Origin: Lucinisca nassula
Taxonomy: Eukaryota; Mollusca; Bivalvia; Lucinida; Lucinidae
DNA: 64,000 bases
Assembly (NCBI GenBank): GCA_963580285.1
Contig: OY757013.1
Location: forward strand, 130,817,027 to 130,881,026
Direction: 5' to 3'
The position numbers were made by a program, and so were the translations under genes. Of this stretch, positions 11,978 through 24,006 are shown piece by piece. Below the pieces are notes generated by a model. It was given only the letters and a program-made list of their open reading frames with translations, did no database searches and had not been told where the DNA came from. How positions within the stretch are numbered: position 1 is the stretch's first letter; every line of letters begins with the position of its first letter.

Positions 11978-12152
11978 ATGCTTAACCTCAATGAAGGAGA
12001 GCTCGAATGGTTATCCAACCATCTGGGACACACCATCGAAGTCCATAAAGAATTTTACAGAAATCAAAGTGCAGCCATCCAACTTGGTAAAGTTGCAAAG
12101 ACACTTATAGCAATGGACGATGGTCGCACATTGCCACAGCAGCAAACTGAGG
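11978..12152 (+). CDS. Tyrosine-recombinase-like gene, exon b (catalytic C-terminus)
   Basis: The exon follows the TTTTCCAG acceptor in phase 0 and encodes MLNLNEGELEWLSNHLGH, then TIEVHKEFYRNQ. NHLGH matches the recombinase His/Trp box, and the Tyr of EFYR, ten residues after the box His, sits where the DNA-cleaving nucleophile is expected. The rest (AIQLGKVAKTLIAMDDGR) is the helical tail typical of this gene family. The likely donor is GAGG|GTCAGT, leaving one base (phase 1), which the exon at 21636 can complete. The Arg box in exon a, with the His box and Tyr here, suggests an enzyme-like fold; activity cannot be judged without the upstream Arg. Confidence 0.82.
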
Positions 12153-12964
12153 GTCAGTTAATGTTATTAACATTTTATCATCATATTTCTCGAATTCTTA
12201 CGTGCTTCATCTTGTTTGATCACGGTGGAGATTGGTTTAAACATATTTTATTCGTATTCTACAAGTACAATACAAAGCAAATATGACTGAAATCATACAA
12301 AAAGGGATTCAGAAGAAAGTCAGAGACTTATTTGAATCTGTTTCCCTAAACATTTGCGATAATACCATTGAATTAAATCTATATAATTGTCGATGCAAAA
12401 CAGTAACTATTGTAAGTACAGAATTAGCGACTATGTTCAAAGCTATTTTGTAGCATTTTTACATACTAAAAATGGTTAAGGTGAAGGTAGCGTTGGAGGG
12501 AGGGGGGGGGCTCCACGGGGAATCCATCAGGGTAAAAAATAACAAAGAAAAAACAATACAGCTTCTGCCGCTCTCATGTAAAAGGTCTGAGACATTCAAA
12601 TCAAAGGTGTTTTATCAAGTACCAATAAAACTATTTCTTCAAAGGCGGAACGTATAGGTTTGTCGTTCTGAAGGTTGGATATAACTTAGGTTAAGGTCGT
12701 ATGGTTAACTTTGCGAGGTAGTTCTCTAAAAACAAAATAAGAGTAACAAACCAAAATATTTAGGTGTATTTGTTGGAGAATTACCGGTTCGGGAGATTAT
12801 CACAGAAAAGAGCCTGGTTAGACAAGTAAACTTGCCGTAGATTTAAAAAAGACATATTCTAGCCCCACACTCTGTTCTCGGACTAACATCAAAAAAAGGA
12901 GAAAAAAAAAAAGAGAAGTGAAAGTGTGTCTAATACGGTAGGAAATGATACGTGCATTCGTCGC
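12153..12964. other. Intron sequence, no gene seen
   Basis: Start of a ~9.5-kb intron of the recombinase-like gene. It has a G-run at 12502-12510 and an A-rich tract at 12890-12915. That tract may mark the 3' end of the antisense LINE, but its exact end cannot be set. Confidence 0.45.
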
Positions 12965-15900
12965 CTAATTATGGTTGGTTTGGAATCTTTTAGTTTTTAA
13001 AATAAAGTTATGGACAAGGAGGACGATTTGTTTGTTCTCGTTGTAATTTAGTGTTTGGTCACCATAAAGTAGAGTATCGAGAGTTGGTTGACAAAGCTGA
13101 TAAACTGATCTTAACATTTCTTCTCTAAAGTTCGCATATCGTGGACAGTGAAGAAGAAAATGTTCGGTGTCTTCGACGAGACCACATACACATAAAGCAC
13201 TTGGGACAATGTTTCTTGAGAAGAGGTGTTCGTTTAAGGAGCTGCATTTGGTTCTAAGCCGGCTGTGATAAATTTGTCCGAGACGTTTCCCTGCGTTGAA
13301 ATGACGAGGCGTAGGGATTAAGTTAGTATTGAGTTGACGTTTAAGTGATGCTAAACTGGAGCTGTTTCTGATCTCCTCAGACAGAGAGTTCCAAGTTCTT
13401 ATCGCACTTGGAAGAAATGAATTAAAGTAGAGCTGTGAGTGACTGTGAATAGTTTGAATGTTGGTAGAATTACGAAGGCTATACGAAACATTTTCTCCCA
13501 CTGTAGCTGGTAAGAGTGAAGATAGATATGCTGGAGAAATGCCATGATACATTTTGTAAAGCATAGCAATTTTATGTTTATTTCTTCGTGAGGCCAACGT
13601 ATCCCATCCAGTTTCAGAGTAAAGAAGATTTAGAGAAACCAGTCTGGTTGCCCCAGTAACTATACGTGCTGCCTCAATCTGTATTTTTTCAAGTTCATAT
13701 GCTTCATACTGGGTGCAATTGTCCCATACCACGTCGGCATATTCTAGAAGAGGTCTAATGAACGAACAATAAATAGTCTGAAGTGATTTTCTATCAAGTA
13801 GAAATTTTAGTTTACGCATGATATTAATCCGATTCCATGCTTTTGATTTGATTTCGGCTAGGTGTTCATGCCACGTGCAATCACTAGAGAATATAAGGCC
13901 TAGGTGTTTATGAGTACTGACCTCAGATATTTCTTGAGTGTCCATGAAAATTGGTGGGTGGTAAGGTTTATTGATTTTACGAGAGAGCAAAAGAGATTCA
14001 GACTTTGTAGGGTTGAAGCTGACTAGCCACTTTTTTGCCCATTGCTGTATCCTTTCTAGATCATCATTTAAGAGGTGAGCAGCTTCAACCGGGTTTTCAA
14101 CAATTATGTAAAGACTCGTGTCGTCTGCAAACAGACGTATCGTGCAATGGATATCTTCAACAATATCATTAATGTATACTAAAAACAAGAGAGGACCAAG
14201 GATAGAGCCTTGTGGGACACCAGCTTTAATTGGTTGCCAACTGGACGTGGTCCCAGGAAGAACGACTCTTTGTAATCTATCGCTTAAGTAACTGTTAAAC
14301 CATGAGAGAAGAGAACCAGTTATGCCAACGCTATTCAACTTGTGAAGAAGTCCTTTATGCCATACACGATCGAAGGCTTTGCTTACATCACAAAAGACGG
14401 CTCTTACTTCTTTGCCTACGTCAAGAGCTTTGCAGAAAGAGTTGTATATATCAATAAGTTGGTTAACAGTAGAATCGCCTGGTACAAAACCAGATTGAAG
14501 TGATGTGATAACTCCGTTGTCCCGAAAAAAGTTGAAAATATATTTATGAACAAGTTTCTCAAGAACTTTTCCCACTGCACTTAAGAGAGATATAGGGCGG
14601 TAGTTAGCTGGGTCAGAAGGTTCGTTTTTCTTGTGAATTGGAGTGATGTTCGCTAGTTTCCATGACTCAGGAAATTGGCCTGATGATAGCGAAAAGTTGA
14701 AGAGATCACAAAGAGGGATAGAAATTGAATTAGATAGTTCTTTCAGGAGTCTGTTGTTAATCGCATCGGGTCCTACAGCTTTGCCAGTCTGAAGGGACTT
14801 CAGACAGGTTTCAACTTCCGACGGTGACAGGTGAACAGAATGGAGGGTTTCATTTTGAATGTTATTTGGATTGCTTTCAGGCAAGTGTGCATTAGTTTCG
14901 TCTATAATAGTTTGTGAGGAGAAGAAAGTATTTAACACTTCCGCTTTGTCCATTTCGTCAGAATATATATTTCCTTGTGTGTTTAAGGGAGGGATATTGC
15001 TTGTTCGTGTTGGTTTTATTACATGTTTAAGTGTTTTCCACCAGTCTTTTGGACCTAGTGGACCATTGTTTAGTTTATCAGCCAGTTTTTCATTCATTTT
15101 TTGTTTTGAATTTCTTATTTCGTTATTAACGTGATTGCGAATTTGTTTATAGGCTTCAAAATTAGTGATGGATTGTGTTTTCTTGTATCTGCTGTAGTAA
15201 CGTTTCCTTTTCCGAATGAGTCTTTTTATATTAGTTGTCAACCAATTTGGATCGGATGGTCTTACACTTACTATTTTATTAGGAATATACTTAGACGAAC
15301 ATTGGGTTAGGTGATCAGTTAAATTTTTAACATATTTGTTGATGTTTGGGTCTTTAAAATTATCCCAATTTGTATTTCGCATGACATCAGAGAGCGACTG
15401 ATAGTCACCTTGATCAAATAGCCAAATATGTCTTTTGAATACATGAGTTTTTTGTTTATCAAAGTTGAGGACACAGAATACAGGACAGTGATAGCGAATG
15501 TTTTGGTTAAGGAAAGGTTCTCCCACCCCACAGATTAAGATGTCTTTGCTGTTGTTAGACAAAATAAGGTCAATAGTGGATTGTGAAGTTTCCGTAAAAC
15601 GAGTGTAGCCAGTGATTAGTTGGTCCAGACCGTTTTCTTGACAGAGATCAGAAATTTTCCTACTACTTCTGTTGTCAGCCATGTCTATATTAAAATCTCC
15701 CATAACCAGTAATTCATGGGGGTTTGTGTCTGTGGCTAGCCCTATAGAATCTTCGATTGCCTGAAATGTTGCATGTGATGAGTTTGGTGGTCTATAGAAA
15801 GTTCCAATTAATAATTTTCTATTATTAATACAAATTTCTACCCAGACACATTCTAAGTCAAGGAATTCAAGATCTTGTCTGCGTTTGGAAAATAAATTAT

Positions 15901-16348
15901 CGCGTACATAGACGCATACACCCCCATGGTTGTCACCAATACGGTCACGTCGATACGTGACGTAGCCGTCAAGGGCAATGTCTTCATCTGAAGTTCGAGG
16001 ATCAAGCCAAGTCTCAGTGATACCAATGATACTAAAATTGCAAAGTTCAGAGAATATAATATCCTTTTTGTTTGTTAGACTTTGAACATTATAGTGCACA
16101 ATAGAGAATTTTTCGCTTAGAACAGTGTCGTTTAGAGATGTCGATGAGTTATCAGATGTTATTGACTCATCTGGGTTCGGGCCCGGGTTAGTTTCAACAT
16201 CCCCACAACTAATTAGCAATAGCGATAGGAATGTTATAAATTCAAAGTCTGTGAACCGGGATAGACCTTTGATTTTCATGTGATGACAATAATGCAGACC
16301 TATATGCATCCTATATTCAGTAATATCTATGTTCATTATGTTATACAA
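12965..16348 (-). CDS. Non-LTR retrotransposon (LINE) ORF2: 2A peptide, endonuclease, reverse transcriptase
   Basis: One uninterrupted 1127-residue protein. Residues 43-57 form a 2A-like motif after a hydrophobic stretch (33-47). An AP-type endonuclease follows (about 80-295) with HYNVQSL (N87), TETWL (E112), FYRPP (184-188), GDFN (D218, N220), STIDLIL and YHCPVF (H287; the usual SDH is YH here). The reverse transcriptase (about 555-830) shows ANYRPISLL, the first catalytic Asp in FCDVSKAFD (D654), AGVPQGSILGPLLF and FADD (740-743). A C-terminal CCHC-like knuckle has CVCG, EDTEHFLLHC (C1053, C1055, H1063 or H1067, C1068). These domains fit the CR1/L2/Rex1/Jockey superfamily; the clade is not settled. 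With its frame unbroken the copy looks young and possibly active. It lies antisense in an intron of the recombinase-like gene. No separate ORF1 is evident. Confidence 0.95.
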   Translation of the reverse strand: MYNIMNIDITEYRMHIGLHYCHHMKIKGLSRFTDFEFITFLSLLLISCGDVETNPGPNPDESITSDNSSTSLNDTVLSEKFSIVHYNVQSLTNKKDIIFSELCNFSIIGITETWLDPRTSDEDIALDGYVTYRRDRIGDNHGGVCVYVRDNLFSKRRQDLEFLDLECVWVEICINNRKLLIGTFYRPPNSSHATFQAIEDSIGLATDTNPHELLVMGDFNIDMADNRSSRKISDLCQENGLDQLITGYTRFTETSQSTIDLILSNNSKDILICGVGEPFLNQNIRYHCPVFCVLNFDKQKTHVFKRHIWLFDQGDYQSLSDVMRNTNWDNFKDPNINKYVKNLTDHLTQCSSKYIPNKIVSVRPSDPNWLTTNIKRLIRKRKRYYSRYKKTQSITNFEAYKQIRNHVNNEIRNSKQKMNEKLADKLNNGPLGPKDWWKTLKHVIKPTRTSNIPPLNTQGNIYSDEMDKAEVLNTFFSSQTIIDETNAHLPESNPNNIQNETLHSVHLSPSEVETCLKSLQTGKAVGPDAINNRLLKELSNSISIPLCDLFNFSLSSGQFPESWKLANITPIHKKNEPSDPANYRPISLLSAVGKVLEKLVHKYIFNFFRDNGVITSLQSGFVPGDSTVNQLIDIYNSFCKALDVGKEVRAVFCDVSKAFDRVWHKGLLHKLNSVGITGSLLSWFNSYLSDRLQRVVLPGTTSSWQPIKAGVPQGSILGPLLFLVYINDIVEDIHCTIRLFADDTSLYIIVENPVEAAHLLNDDLERIQQWAKKWLVSFNPTKSESLLLSRKINKPYHPPIFMDTQEISEVSTHKHLGLIFSSDCTWHEHLAEIKSKAWNRINIMRKLKFLLDRKSLQTIYCSFIRPLLEYADVVWDNCTQYEAYELEKIQIEAARIVTGATRLVSLNLLYSETGWDTLASRRNKHKIAMLYKMYHGISPAYLSSLLPATVGENVSYSLRNSTNIQTIHSHSQLYFNSFLPSAIRTWNSLSEEIRNSSSLASLKRQLNTNLIPTPRHFNAGKRLGQIYHSRLRTKCSSLNEHLFSRNIVPSALCVCGLVEDTEHFLLHCPRYANFREEMLRSVYQLCQPTLDTLLYGDQTLNYNENKQIVLLVHNFILKTKRFQTNHN
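16178..16222 (-). other. 2A translational-skipping motif at the LINE N-terminus
   Basis: The residues LLLISCGDVETNPGP contain the full 2A consensus D(V/I)ExNPGP. Ribosomes are known to skip the Gly-Pro bond at this motif, here between G56 and P57, which would release a 56-residue leader from the endonuclease-RT protein. A hydrophobic run precedes it, as in 2A sequences described as also acting as signal peptides in other non-LTR elements. Confidence 0.9.
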
Positions 16349-16700
16349 TCGACAAGAAATCTGAATTGCTTTAAGGACACACGTATAGGACCGGGCATGA
16401 CTGTCACATTACAGAGGCAGAAGGTTCGATATTTAGGAATGGAATCCCCGTGGAGGAGAATACAAGCATTAAGGAGATACAATAGTAAATGTACATATAA
16501 ATAAAGCATTTGTAACAAACAGGTTTCCATAAGGGAAATGGGATACATATGTTATGAATAGGAGACAGCTTTAAAGTTTCTGATTCGCATTATAGTTGAC
16601 CAAAGTGCCAATACACAAGTCCAAAAATGACACTCTTGTAGAAGGCTAGATACTTAAGTCGACCCTCGTCATCTCAAACACAAAGGGACTGGAAATTTTT
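16349..16700 (-). other. Probable 5' UTR of the LINE
   Basis: Upstream of the LINE start on the minus strand. A 70-codon frame overlaps at 16336-16548 but has no recognised domain. The 5' end of the element cannot be fixed. Confidence 0.4.
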
Positions 16701-19435
16701 GGCTTAAGGTAGCAATGGTTTAGAAGCAAAAAAGCTTAAGTTTAAATTAGAATAATAGTGCCAAAAATTCATTTCGACCTCAGCAGTAGCTTGAGATATC
16801 AAAGTTTGAGATAACGAGAGTCCACTGTACTTTCCAATGTACCGCCGCATGCCGAACAGCATCATCAATGGACAAGGTATCAGCAGCATGCATAAAACTA
16901 GCAGTAACAGTAGGCGGGTAAAAACATCACGAGAACATGCCTACTCAAATTGTTTCAAACTCCACCACTGAACAAATCAATAATTCGGGCTAAAAAAAAC
17001 AAAACAAAAAAAAAACATAGCCCAATGTATTATATGTATAAAAAGAACAATACAGATCGCGGGTACTCGCTTCAACCGTCTCAACGGGCACCCACAATCC
17101 ATACTTGTCGGCAGTAACAGGGGAGGGGTTAATCCTGCAAACCCCAGTTTTGCTACATAAATTTAGAGTTTTGGTGTCAAATGTATATAGGCGAGTTTCC
17201 ATGCTGCAGGAACAAGCATATACGATTTACTTCCCTTGAATTAGGGGAAAAAAAGATATCGTAAAACAAGAAAACTACAGTCCTCGAACGATAAGTTGAG
17301 AGTGACGTCAGCGAGTTTTTTTTTTTTTTTTTGTTGTTGAGGATTGTCCACCCTTGCGAAAAGGCGACGACGCTTCAATAATGATAATTATAACGGTAAA
17401 ATCTGTCTTGCTAGCCAATGATGGTTACTTCAGCAACAACGGCACAACCTGCCAAACCTACCTGTGGTGGTTTACTCTTTTACGTCACTGTCAACCCATC
17501 TTCCGAGAGCTATACATATGGTACAGAAGTTCGTGCCAACAGGCACAACAATAAAGTGACCCGGTCTTGCGATATCGAAGGGGCAACGTCAAACAAACGT
17601 CGTTGTAACGTCCTGACGATGCACCGACGTTGATGTGACGTTGCAACCATAACATGACGTTACATCCTGTTACATCCGATGTCACAATTGCGTCATCGGC
17701 CTGCTGGGATATGTCAGATCAGAATTACATGCATTTAATGGGTCGAAGCGTCGGTAGCAGTTTCGACCATTCGCAAATAAGGGAAAGAAAAAGAAAAGCA
17801 GTTCCATTGAAGACACTATAGTCCAGGCTCACTGGCCCCAAGACCGCCACCTCGCCCAATTCACTCCGGCAAATTCAAACATATCAACAATTTGGCTTTT
17901 TAAATTCATAAGCAGGACATATAACGGTGGAGATTCACATCTAAGTGCTTGTTTTTCACTTATGCACCAGGACTGCTCGGGAGGTTCGTATAATTTGTTC
18001 ATAACCGGTTCAAACGAAACAAAATCGAAAAAATAGATAAAGTTAAAGCAATATTATATATACATTTATTTCATATATATTTATGTAACGGTGTGAGAAT
18101 TGTTAACAGTTAACTAAAGCAACTAAAGTGCACGCACGTTTAAAGCTCGCCCGACGGAAGAGTGACGTTAAAATCTTAACTGTCTAACGACGATCGACGC
18201 ACTTTTTCAAGGTAAGCACTTATCATTGACATCCCAAACTTTCGTTGGTAAAGATAAAGTTCCCGTGCAATAGACCTTACTGTCAAAGGCAAATAACTGC
18301 GCTTTGTATCTTTCAATTTTTCCTTGACAGTCATTTTCATAACGCCGGACGGGCCTTCTCTTGGATCGGCACATAATACTCAGTTGAGGTTGATGCCGTT
18401 TTTAAGAGATAGAAAGGATCGTCCGCAGTTGATTTTCTCCCATCCCTGAATCGCCTGTGCCACAGACGACGGGCACACTACAGGAATTATTTTTTTCCCT
18501 GAACTTCTAATCTGCTCCTACCTCTCTGTAGGTGTTTTCCTAAGGTGTATGCAAAATTTGATGACACAGCGCAGCTCAACGTCACCTTTCAACGCCATCT
18601 TCTTCCGACACTTCAGAAAAAAACGCTTAACAACTTTGATATTTTTAAGCTCTGAGGTTATTTTGTTTTCGATAATGACGTTGACCGGACGTCGTTTATG
18701 AATACAGGATTTTCGCGTCTTGTTTTATGATGAAAAAACTTCAGAGAACAATTCCAAAATGACCAAATCTTTTATTTATACAATATTATAGCTTCTTATG
18801 GCCTTCATCGACCCATTTATCATATTCAAAATGACGCTGGCAAAGCCAGTTGCAACTGCAAATAATCTCGACCACCTACGTTGCCAAGGATATATGTATT
18901 TTGTTAAAAGCGGAAGATATACCATATTGAGCATCGGAAAAGCTGATGTTAAAACGTTTAGTTAATATGTCTGAAAGAACGAAATGAGTGGAATATCTTG
19001 ACATTTGACGATTTTATGGACAAACTACATGAACTTCCCAAACAGCCATTCCTTCGTCATATTTGATTTGTTAGTTGAGGATTATTGAGTTGAAAATTTT
19101 TCTTGAAAGAGCTGTCAATTCAGATCAGTGAATGTTCATCTTGTGTTTGACCCGAACAGCTTTCCATATGATTTTGACTTAGATACATTTAATTGCACAG
19201 TTAATTGTGAAAATCTGACCACAATTTGTACGTTGATTCAACTTTATTCTACCTGATAATTTTAATTTTGTGTAACGATTTCAAAAGTTTTATCACTTTC
19301 TTGCTTAATTTCTGCCTAATGCAGTGATACGCAGATTTGCATATTAATGCAAATAAAGCCACTAGTCAAAGACATTTTGGAACGAATATAGTGTACATGA
19401 CAATAAAAGACGCTTAAATGATAAATAAATGATTC
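16701..19435. other. Intronic DNA without recognised gene
   Basis: No exon is recognised. Positions 17560-17700 are rich in TGACGT/ACGTCA blocks (at least six), which might bind bZIP factors or be chance. A T-run lies at 17317-17332. The rest is AT-rich. Confidence 0.4.
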
Positions 19436-19439
19436 ATAT

Positions 19440-21140
19440 TTAAGGTCTAATCCGCCGGGTCATTGTGCAAAATAGAAGTGAAGGCAATGATCAGTAATCG
19501 ATACAATTAACCAACAGCTCCCATCAGAGACACCAAAAGGAAAGAAACACAAAGGACAGTTACTTTACCACAAAATGGCCAATTGGCTATCCAAAACAAA
19601 ATAATATAAACTGCTTGTAGTGAAATGCAACAAATACAATACCATAGTGTGATGATTTTTTTTTCAAAGGTATACGATTATTTGGGCCATTTTGTGGTAT
19701 TTAATTTAATTCAGGCAATCCATTCAGATGACTGAATTCCTGCAAAATTAGTTTGAGCATGAATTATGCATTTAAAAAATTTAAGGTGTCAGTAACTATT
19801 GCCTTTAAAAATCAAATGGGTAAAAACAATGGTCAGAACACAAACCATATCCCAAAAGTCCAAGGGAAATATTAAAAAATACAGCATACCAATTAATATA
19901 AATAAGAAGTGATTGCAATGATCAGGAATCGATACAATTAACCCACAGCTCCCATCAGACACACCAACGGGAAAGAAACACAAACATGAAACAACTAGAC
20001 CCTATTGGAAACATCAATAGCTGAAAGACGAACGGACAGTTACCTTCCAACAAAATGCCCAATTGGCTATCCAAAACAAAATAATATAAGCAAAACACAC
20101 ACTCAAAGACAAACCATAACACAAGTAACCGCGACAGAAAAACCGCCTTGGAATGGTCAATGAAACAAATTCCCCTGGGGTCGGGGGGGGGGGGCTTCAA
20201 TCGATTTTACGTGGCCACAATCCTCGCCCTTACTTCCGTCACTATTAAGACAAATAATATGTTCAGTCCGCATGAAAAATAGAATCGATACAATTAACCC
20301 ACAGCCCCCATCAGAGACACCAAAGGGAAAGAAACACAAACACGAAACAAACAGGCCTCCTAACTCATCAGTGCAGCATCTCCGTGAACTAAAATCAAAC
20401 AACCACAGAGATGAAACAACGGTGAGGACTCGACAGCAAGAAACCACTGAAATGCTAGAGCAAAAGAAAACCAACAGTTAGACTTCGATGGGCCCGACCA
20501 GAGACAGAGCATCAGGCACCAACAAACATTACATAAAATAAGATACGCTCTAATTCTTAGAAAGCCTTTACGCTGGAACCGTCATAGAAAGTAGAAGTAA
20601 AACAAAGATCAGGAATTGATACAATTAACTTACTCCATCCATAAAAGACACCAAAGGGAAAGAAATACAAACATTAAGCGACCAGACCATAATGGAAACC
20701 TAAACAAAGGAAGGCCATATGGACAGTTACTTTCCCACAAAATGGCCATATGGCCATCCAAAATTAAAAGACACAAGTGATACACACAGTAAGTAACAAA
20801 CAACAACATAAATAAATCGCCACAGAAGAGCCGCCTTGGAACGGTCAGTGGAAGACCTCCACCGGGGGGGGGGGGGGGGGCTTAAATCGATTTTACGTGG
20901 CCACAATCCTCGCCCTTACTTCCGTCGCGATTTAGACAAATAATTTGTTCAGTCCGCATGAAGGCATCCTAACTCATCAGTGCAACATCTCAGTGAACAC
21001 AGAAATCAAAGAACCACAGAGGTGAGACAACGGTGAGGACTCGACAGCAAGAAACCACTGAAATGCTGGAGCAAAAGAAAACCAACAGTTAGACTCCGAT
21101 GAGCCCGACCAGAGACAGAGCATCAGGCACCAACCAACAT
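19440..21140 (+). repeat. Cluster of R3 repeats and a linked duplicated module
   Basis: R3 copies start near 19465, 19905, 20280 and 20590, each with GATACAATTAACC and CACAAAATGGCCAA-type blocks. Two end in a G-run (20182-20193 and 20862-20881). After each G-run comes a shared module: CGATTTTACGTGGCCACAATC, TTCAGTCCGCATGAA, then ACTCATCAGTGCA, GGTGAGGACTCGACAGCAAG and CAGAGACAGAGCATCAGGCA. The whole is a segmental duplication of roughly 680 bp. Confidence 0.7.
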
Positions 21141-21184
21141 TATCTCTTTAATTTTCAATAAGCCTTTACGTTGGAGCCGTCATA

Positions 21185-21475
21185 GAATCTGAGGCCTGAC
21201 CCACCGGCGTGCAATTAAAGAGGGAAGCAAAGTTGCCAACCGTGATTGGGTTAACTACCATGCATGCAGTCTGTCGTATAATATCCATGTTGTACCCAAT
21301 CTTTTTATATCGAAGAATGATTTTACGAAATTGGGTGCTGAAGTCATTGCGGTTATATATTTTTCTGAATTTATATACTATACTAAGCTGAGGCCTGAGC
21401 CACCGGCGTGCAATTCAAGAGGGAAGCAAAGTTGTCAACCGTGAATGGGGTAACTACCATGCATGCAGTATATGT
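21185..21475 (+). repeat. ~80-bp direct repeat pair
   Basis: Positions about 21188-21270 and 21389-21470 share CTGAGGCCTGA, CACCGGCGTGCAATT, AGAGGGAAGCAAAGTTG and TAACTACCATGCATGCAGT. Confidence 0.65.
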
Positions 21476-21635
21476 GACTCAGACAGGTGGCAGCTCAGGT
21501 ATTTTTACTTATGCAAATGTTTATCAGCTTGTTTCTGTGATACTGTCTCCTTGAAATGCGAGTATATGACATGATATGTGTTAGCACTTTTGTCATATTA
21601 TCGACTATTTCGTATAACAATATTTTTCTTCATAG

Positions 21636-21752
21636 ATCTCCCTGACGATATTGTTATTGAGGATATATCAGAGGATGAGGTGTCTGACGAGGATGTGGAG
21701 GCAACTGAAGATGAGCCTAAGAATGGACAACCCGCATTTTCTACACAGAAAG
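21636..21752 (+). CDS. Tyrosine-recombinase-like gene, exon c (acidic linker)
   Basis: This 117-bp exon lies between TTCTTCATAG and AAAG|GTACAA. The single base left by exon b completes the first codon (Asp), so phases match. It encodes an acidic segment, DLPDDIVIEDISEDEVSDED and onward, with no fold. Related recombinase-like genes carry a similar acidic region between the catalytic domain and a basic C-terminal domain, which supports placing it here. It ends in phase 1, which does not match exon d at 28001 (phase 0 start), so another exon probably lies between. The chance that this is a spurious exon is real but modest. Confidence 0.6.
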
Positions 21753-22220
21753 GTACAATGAACATGGGTTTTCCTGTTGTTGATTAAAACATAACAGAAG
21801 GCGTTACTTTCGTGACGGTTTTTCAGCTTGCTGTATATTCGATGCTGTTACACATTTAGGTGATTTCATTTTAACTTTTCTGAAAATCTAATTATTTAGT
21901 TCAGTAATGGTAACTGAGATTTTTTACCTGTCTGGGGAAAGAGCGGCTAGATAGAAGGAATCAATACAATTACCTTACACTTCCCATCCAAGATACAAGA
22001 AGGAAAGAAGCACCGACATAGATTGATCGTGTTTCAATATATGGAGAACACCAATCACATAAACTAAAGCTTTCAAACTTAAAGCTCACCCGAGCTTTAA
22101 GCTCGCCCGAGCTTTAAGAACAGCTTTAAACCGCAGACCAACACTATTGATTGGCAAAAGCGAAGTAGAGGTTTAGAATGAAACGAATAAAGTAACCTTG
22201 TGGACACGGTTATATGAAAT

Positions 22221-24006
22221 ATAATAAAAATCAAAAATGAGTTCCTTTAAGAGCAATGAAAACATTCATAAGAAAGAAGATGGGTCATACTACGTAGTTT
22301 CGGATAATAAAGCCTCATCAGTGACCCTGTAATGATCCGGCAACGAAAGCCAGAGGAAGCATACTGCAATTTTGCGAATTTCGAATAGGCAGTCGATTCA
22401 AAGACTAATAAATATCAAAGTGAGGTCCAAATAATTAAAAACCTGTCTAGAATTTGAGTCTAAACTGATAATTTATTTATGATTTCTCAGAATATTCACG
22501 CTGATCTCAAAGGACCAAAAGTAAAATGTAAACTGCACTATGGTTGATGTACGGGGAGACGTTTTACGGCCGCCACACGGCACAACACCAGCTGCAGTGA
22601 AGGCAAATAAAAATCAAAAATGAGTTCCTTTAGAAAGAAGATGGGTCATACTACGTAGTTTCGGATAATAAAGCCTCATCAGTGACCCTGTAATGATCCG
22701 GCAACGAAAGCCAGAGGAAGCATACTGCAATTTTGCGAATTTCGAATAGGCAGTCGATTCAAAGACTGATAAAAATCAAAGTGAGGTCCAAATAATTAAA
22801 AACCTGTCTAGAATTTGAGTCTAAACTTATAATTTATTTCTGATTTCTCAGAATATTCACGCTGATCTCAAAGGACCAAAAGTAAAATGTAAACTGCACT
22901 ATGGTTGATGTACGGGGAGACGTTTTACGGCCGCCACACGGCACAACACCAGCTGCAGTGAAGGCAAATAAAAATCAAAAATGAGTTCCTTTAAGAGCAA
23001 TGAAAACATTCATAAGAAAGAAGATGGGTCATACTACGTAGTTTCGGATAATAAAGCCTCATCAGTGACCCTGTAATGATTCGGCAACGAAAGCCAGAGG
23101 CAGCATACTGCAATTTTGCGAATTTCGAATAGGCAGTCGATTCAAAGACTGATAAAAATCAAAGTGAGGTCCAAATAATTAAAAACCTGTCTAGAATTTG
23201 AGTCTAAACTTATAATTTATTTCTGATTTCTCAGAATATTCACGCTGATCTCAAAGGACCAAAAGTAAAATGTAAACTGCACTATGGTTGATGTACGGGG
23301 AGACGTTTTACGGCCGCCACACGGCACAACACCAGCTGCAGTGAAGGCAAATAAAAATCAAAAATGAGTTCCTTTAAGAGCAATGAAAACATTCATAAGA
23401 AAGAAGATGGGTCATACTACGTAGTTTCGGATAATAAAGCCTCATCAGTGACCCTGTAATGATCCGGCAACGAAAGCCAGAGGAAGCATACTGCAATTTT
23501 GCGAATTTCGAATAGGCAGTCGATTCAATGACTGATAAAAATCAAAGTGAGGTCCAAATAATTAAAATAAAAATCAAAAATGAGTTCCTTTAAGAGCAAT
23601 GAAAACATTCATAAGAAAGAAGATGGGTCATACTACGTAGTTTCGGCTAATAAAGCCTCATCAGTGACCCTGTAATGATCCGGCAACGAAAGCCAGAGGA
23701 AACATACTGCAATTTTGCGAATTTCAAATAGGCAGTATATTCAAACACTGATATAAATCAAAATGGGGTCCAAATAATTAAAAACCTGTCTAGAATATAA
23801 GTGTAAACCAATAATTTATTTCTGATTTCTCAGAATATATACGCTGATCTCAAAGGACCAAAAGTAAAATATAAACTGCACTATGGTTGATGTACGGGGA
23901 GACGTTTTACGGCCGCCACACGGCACAACACCAGCTGCAGTGAAGGAAAATAAAAATCAAAAATGAGTTCCTTTAAGAGCAATGAAAACATTCATAAGAA
24001 AGAAGA
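22221..24006 (+). repeat. Tandem array, 360-386-bp unit, about five copies
   Basis: Units start near 22223, 22607, 22969, 23352, 23570 and 23950 (partial). Each carries AAAAATGAGTTCCTTTA, TCATACTACGTAGTTTCGG, GGCAACGAAAGCCAGAGGA and ACGGGGAGACGTTTTACGG. Copy 2 lacks 22 bp; copy 4 is cut to ~218 bp. The last block is R2 in reverse orientation, so the satellite arose from or captured an R2 element. Copies 1-4 are nearly identical; copy 5 is more diverged. Confidence 0.85.
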
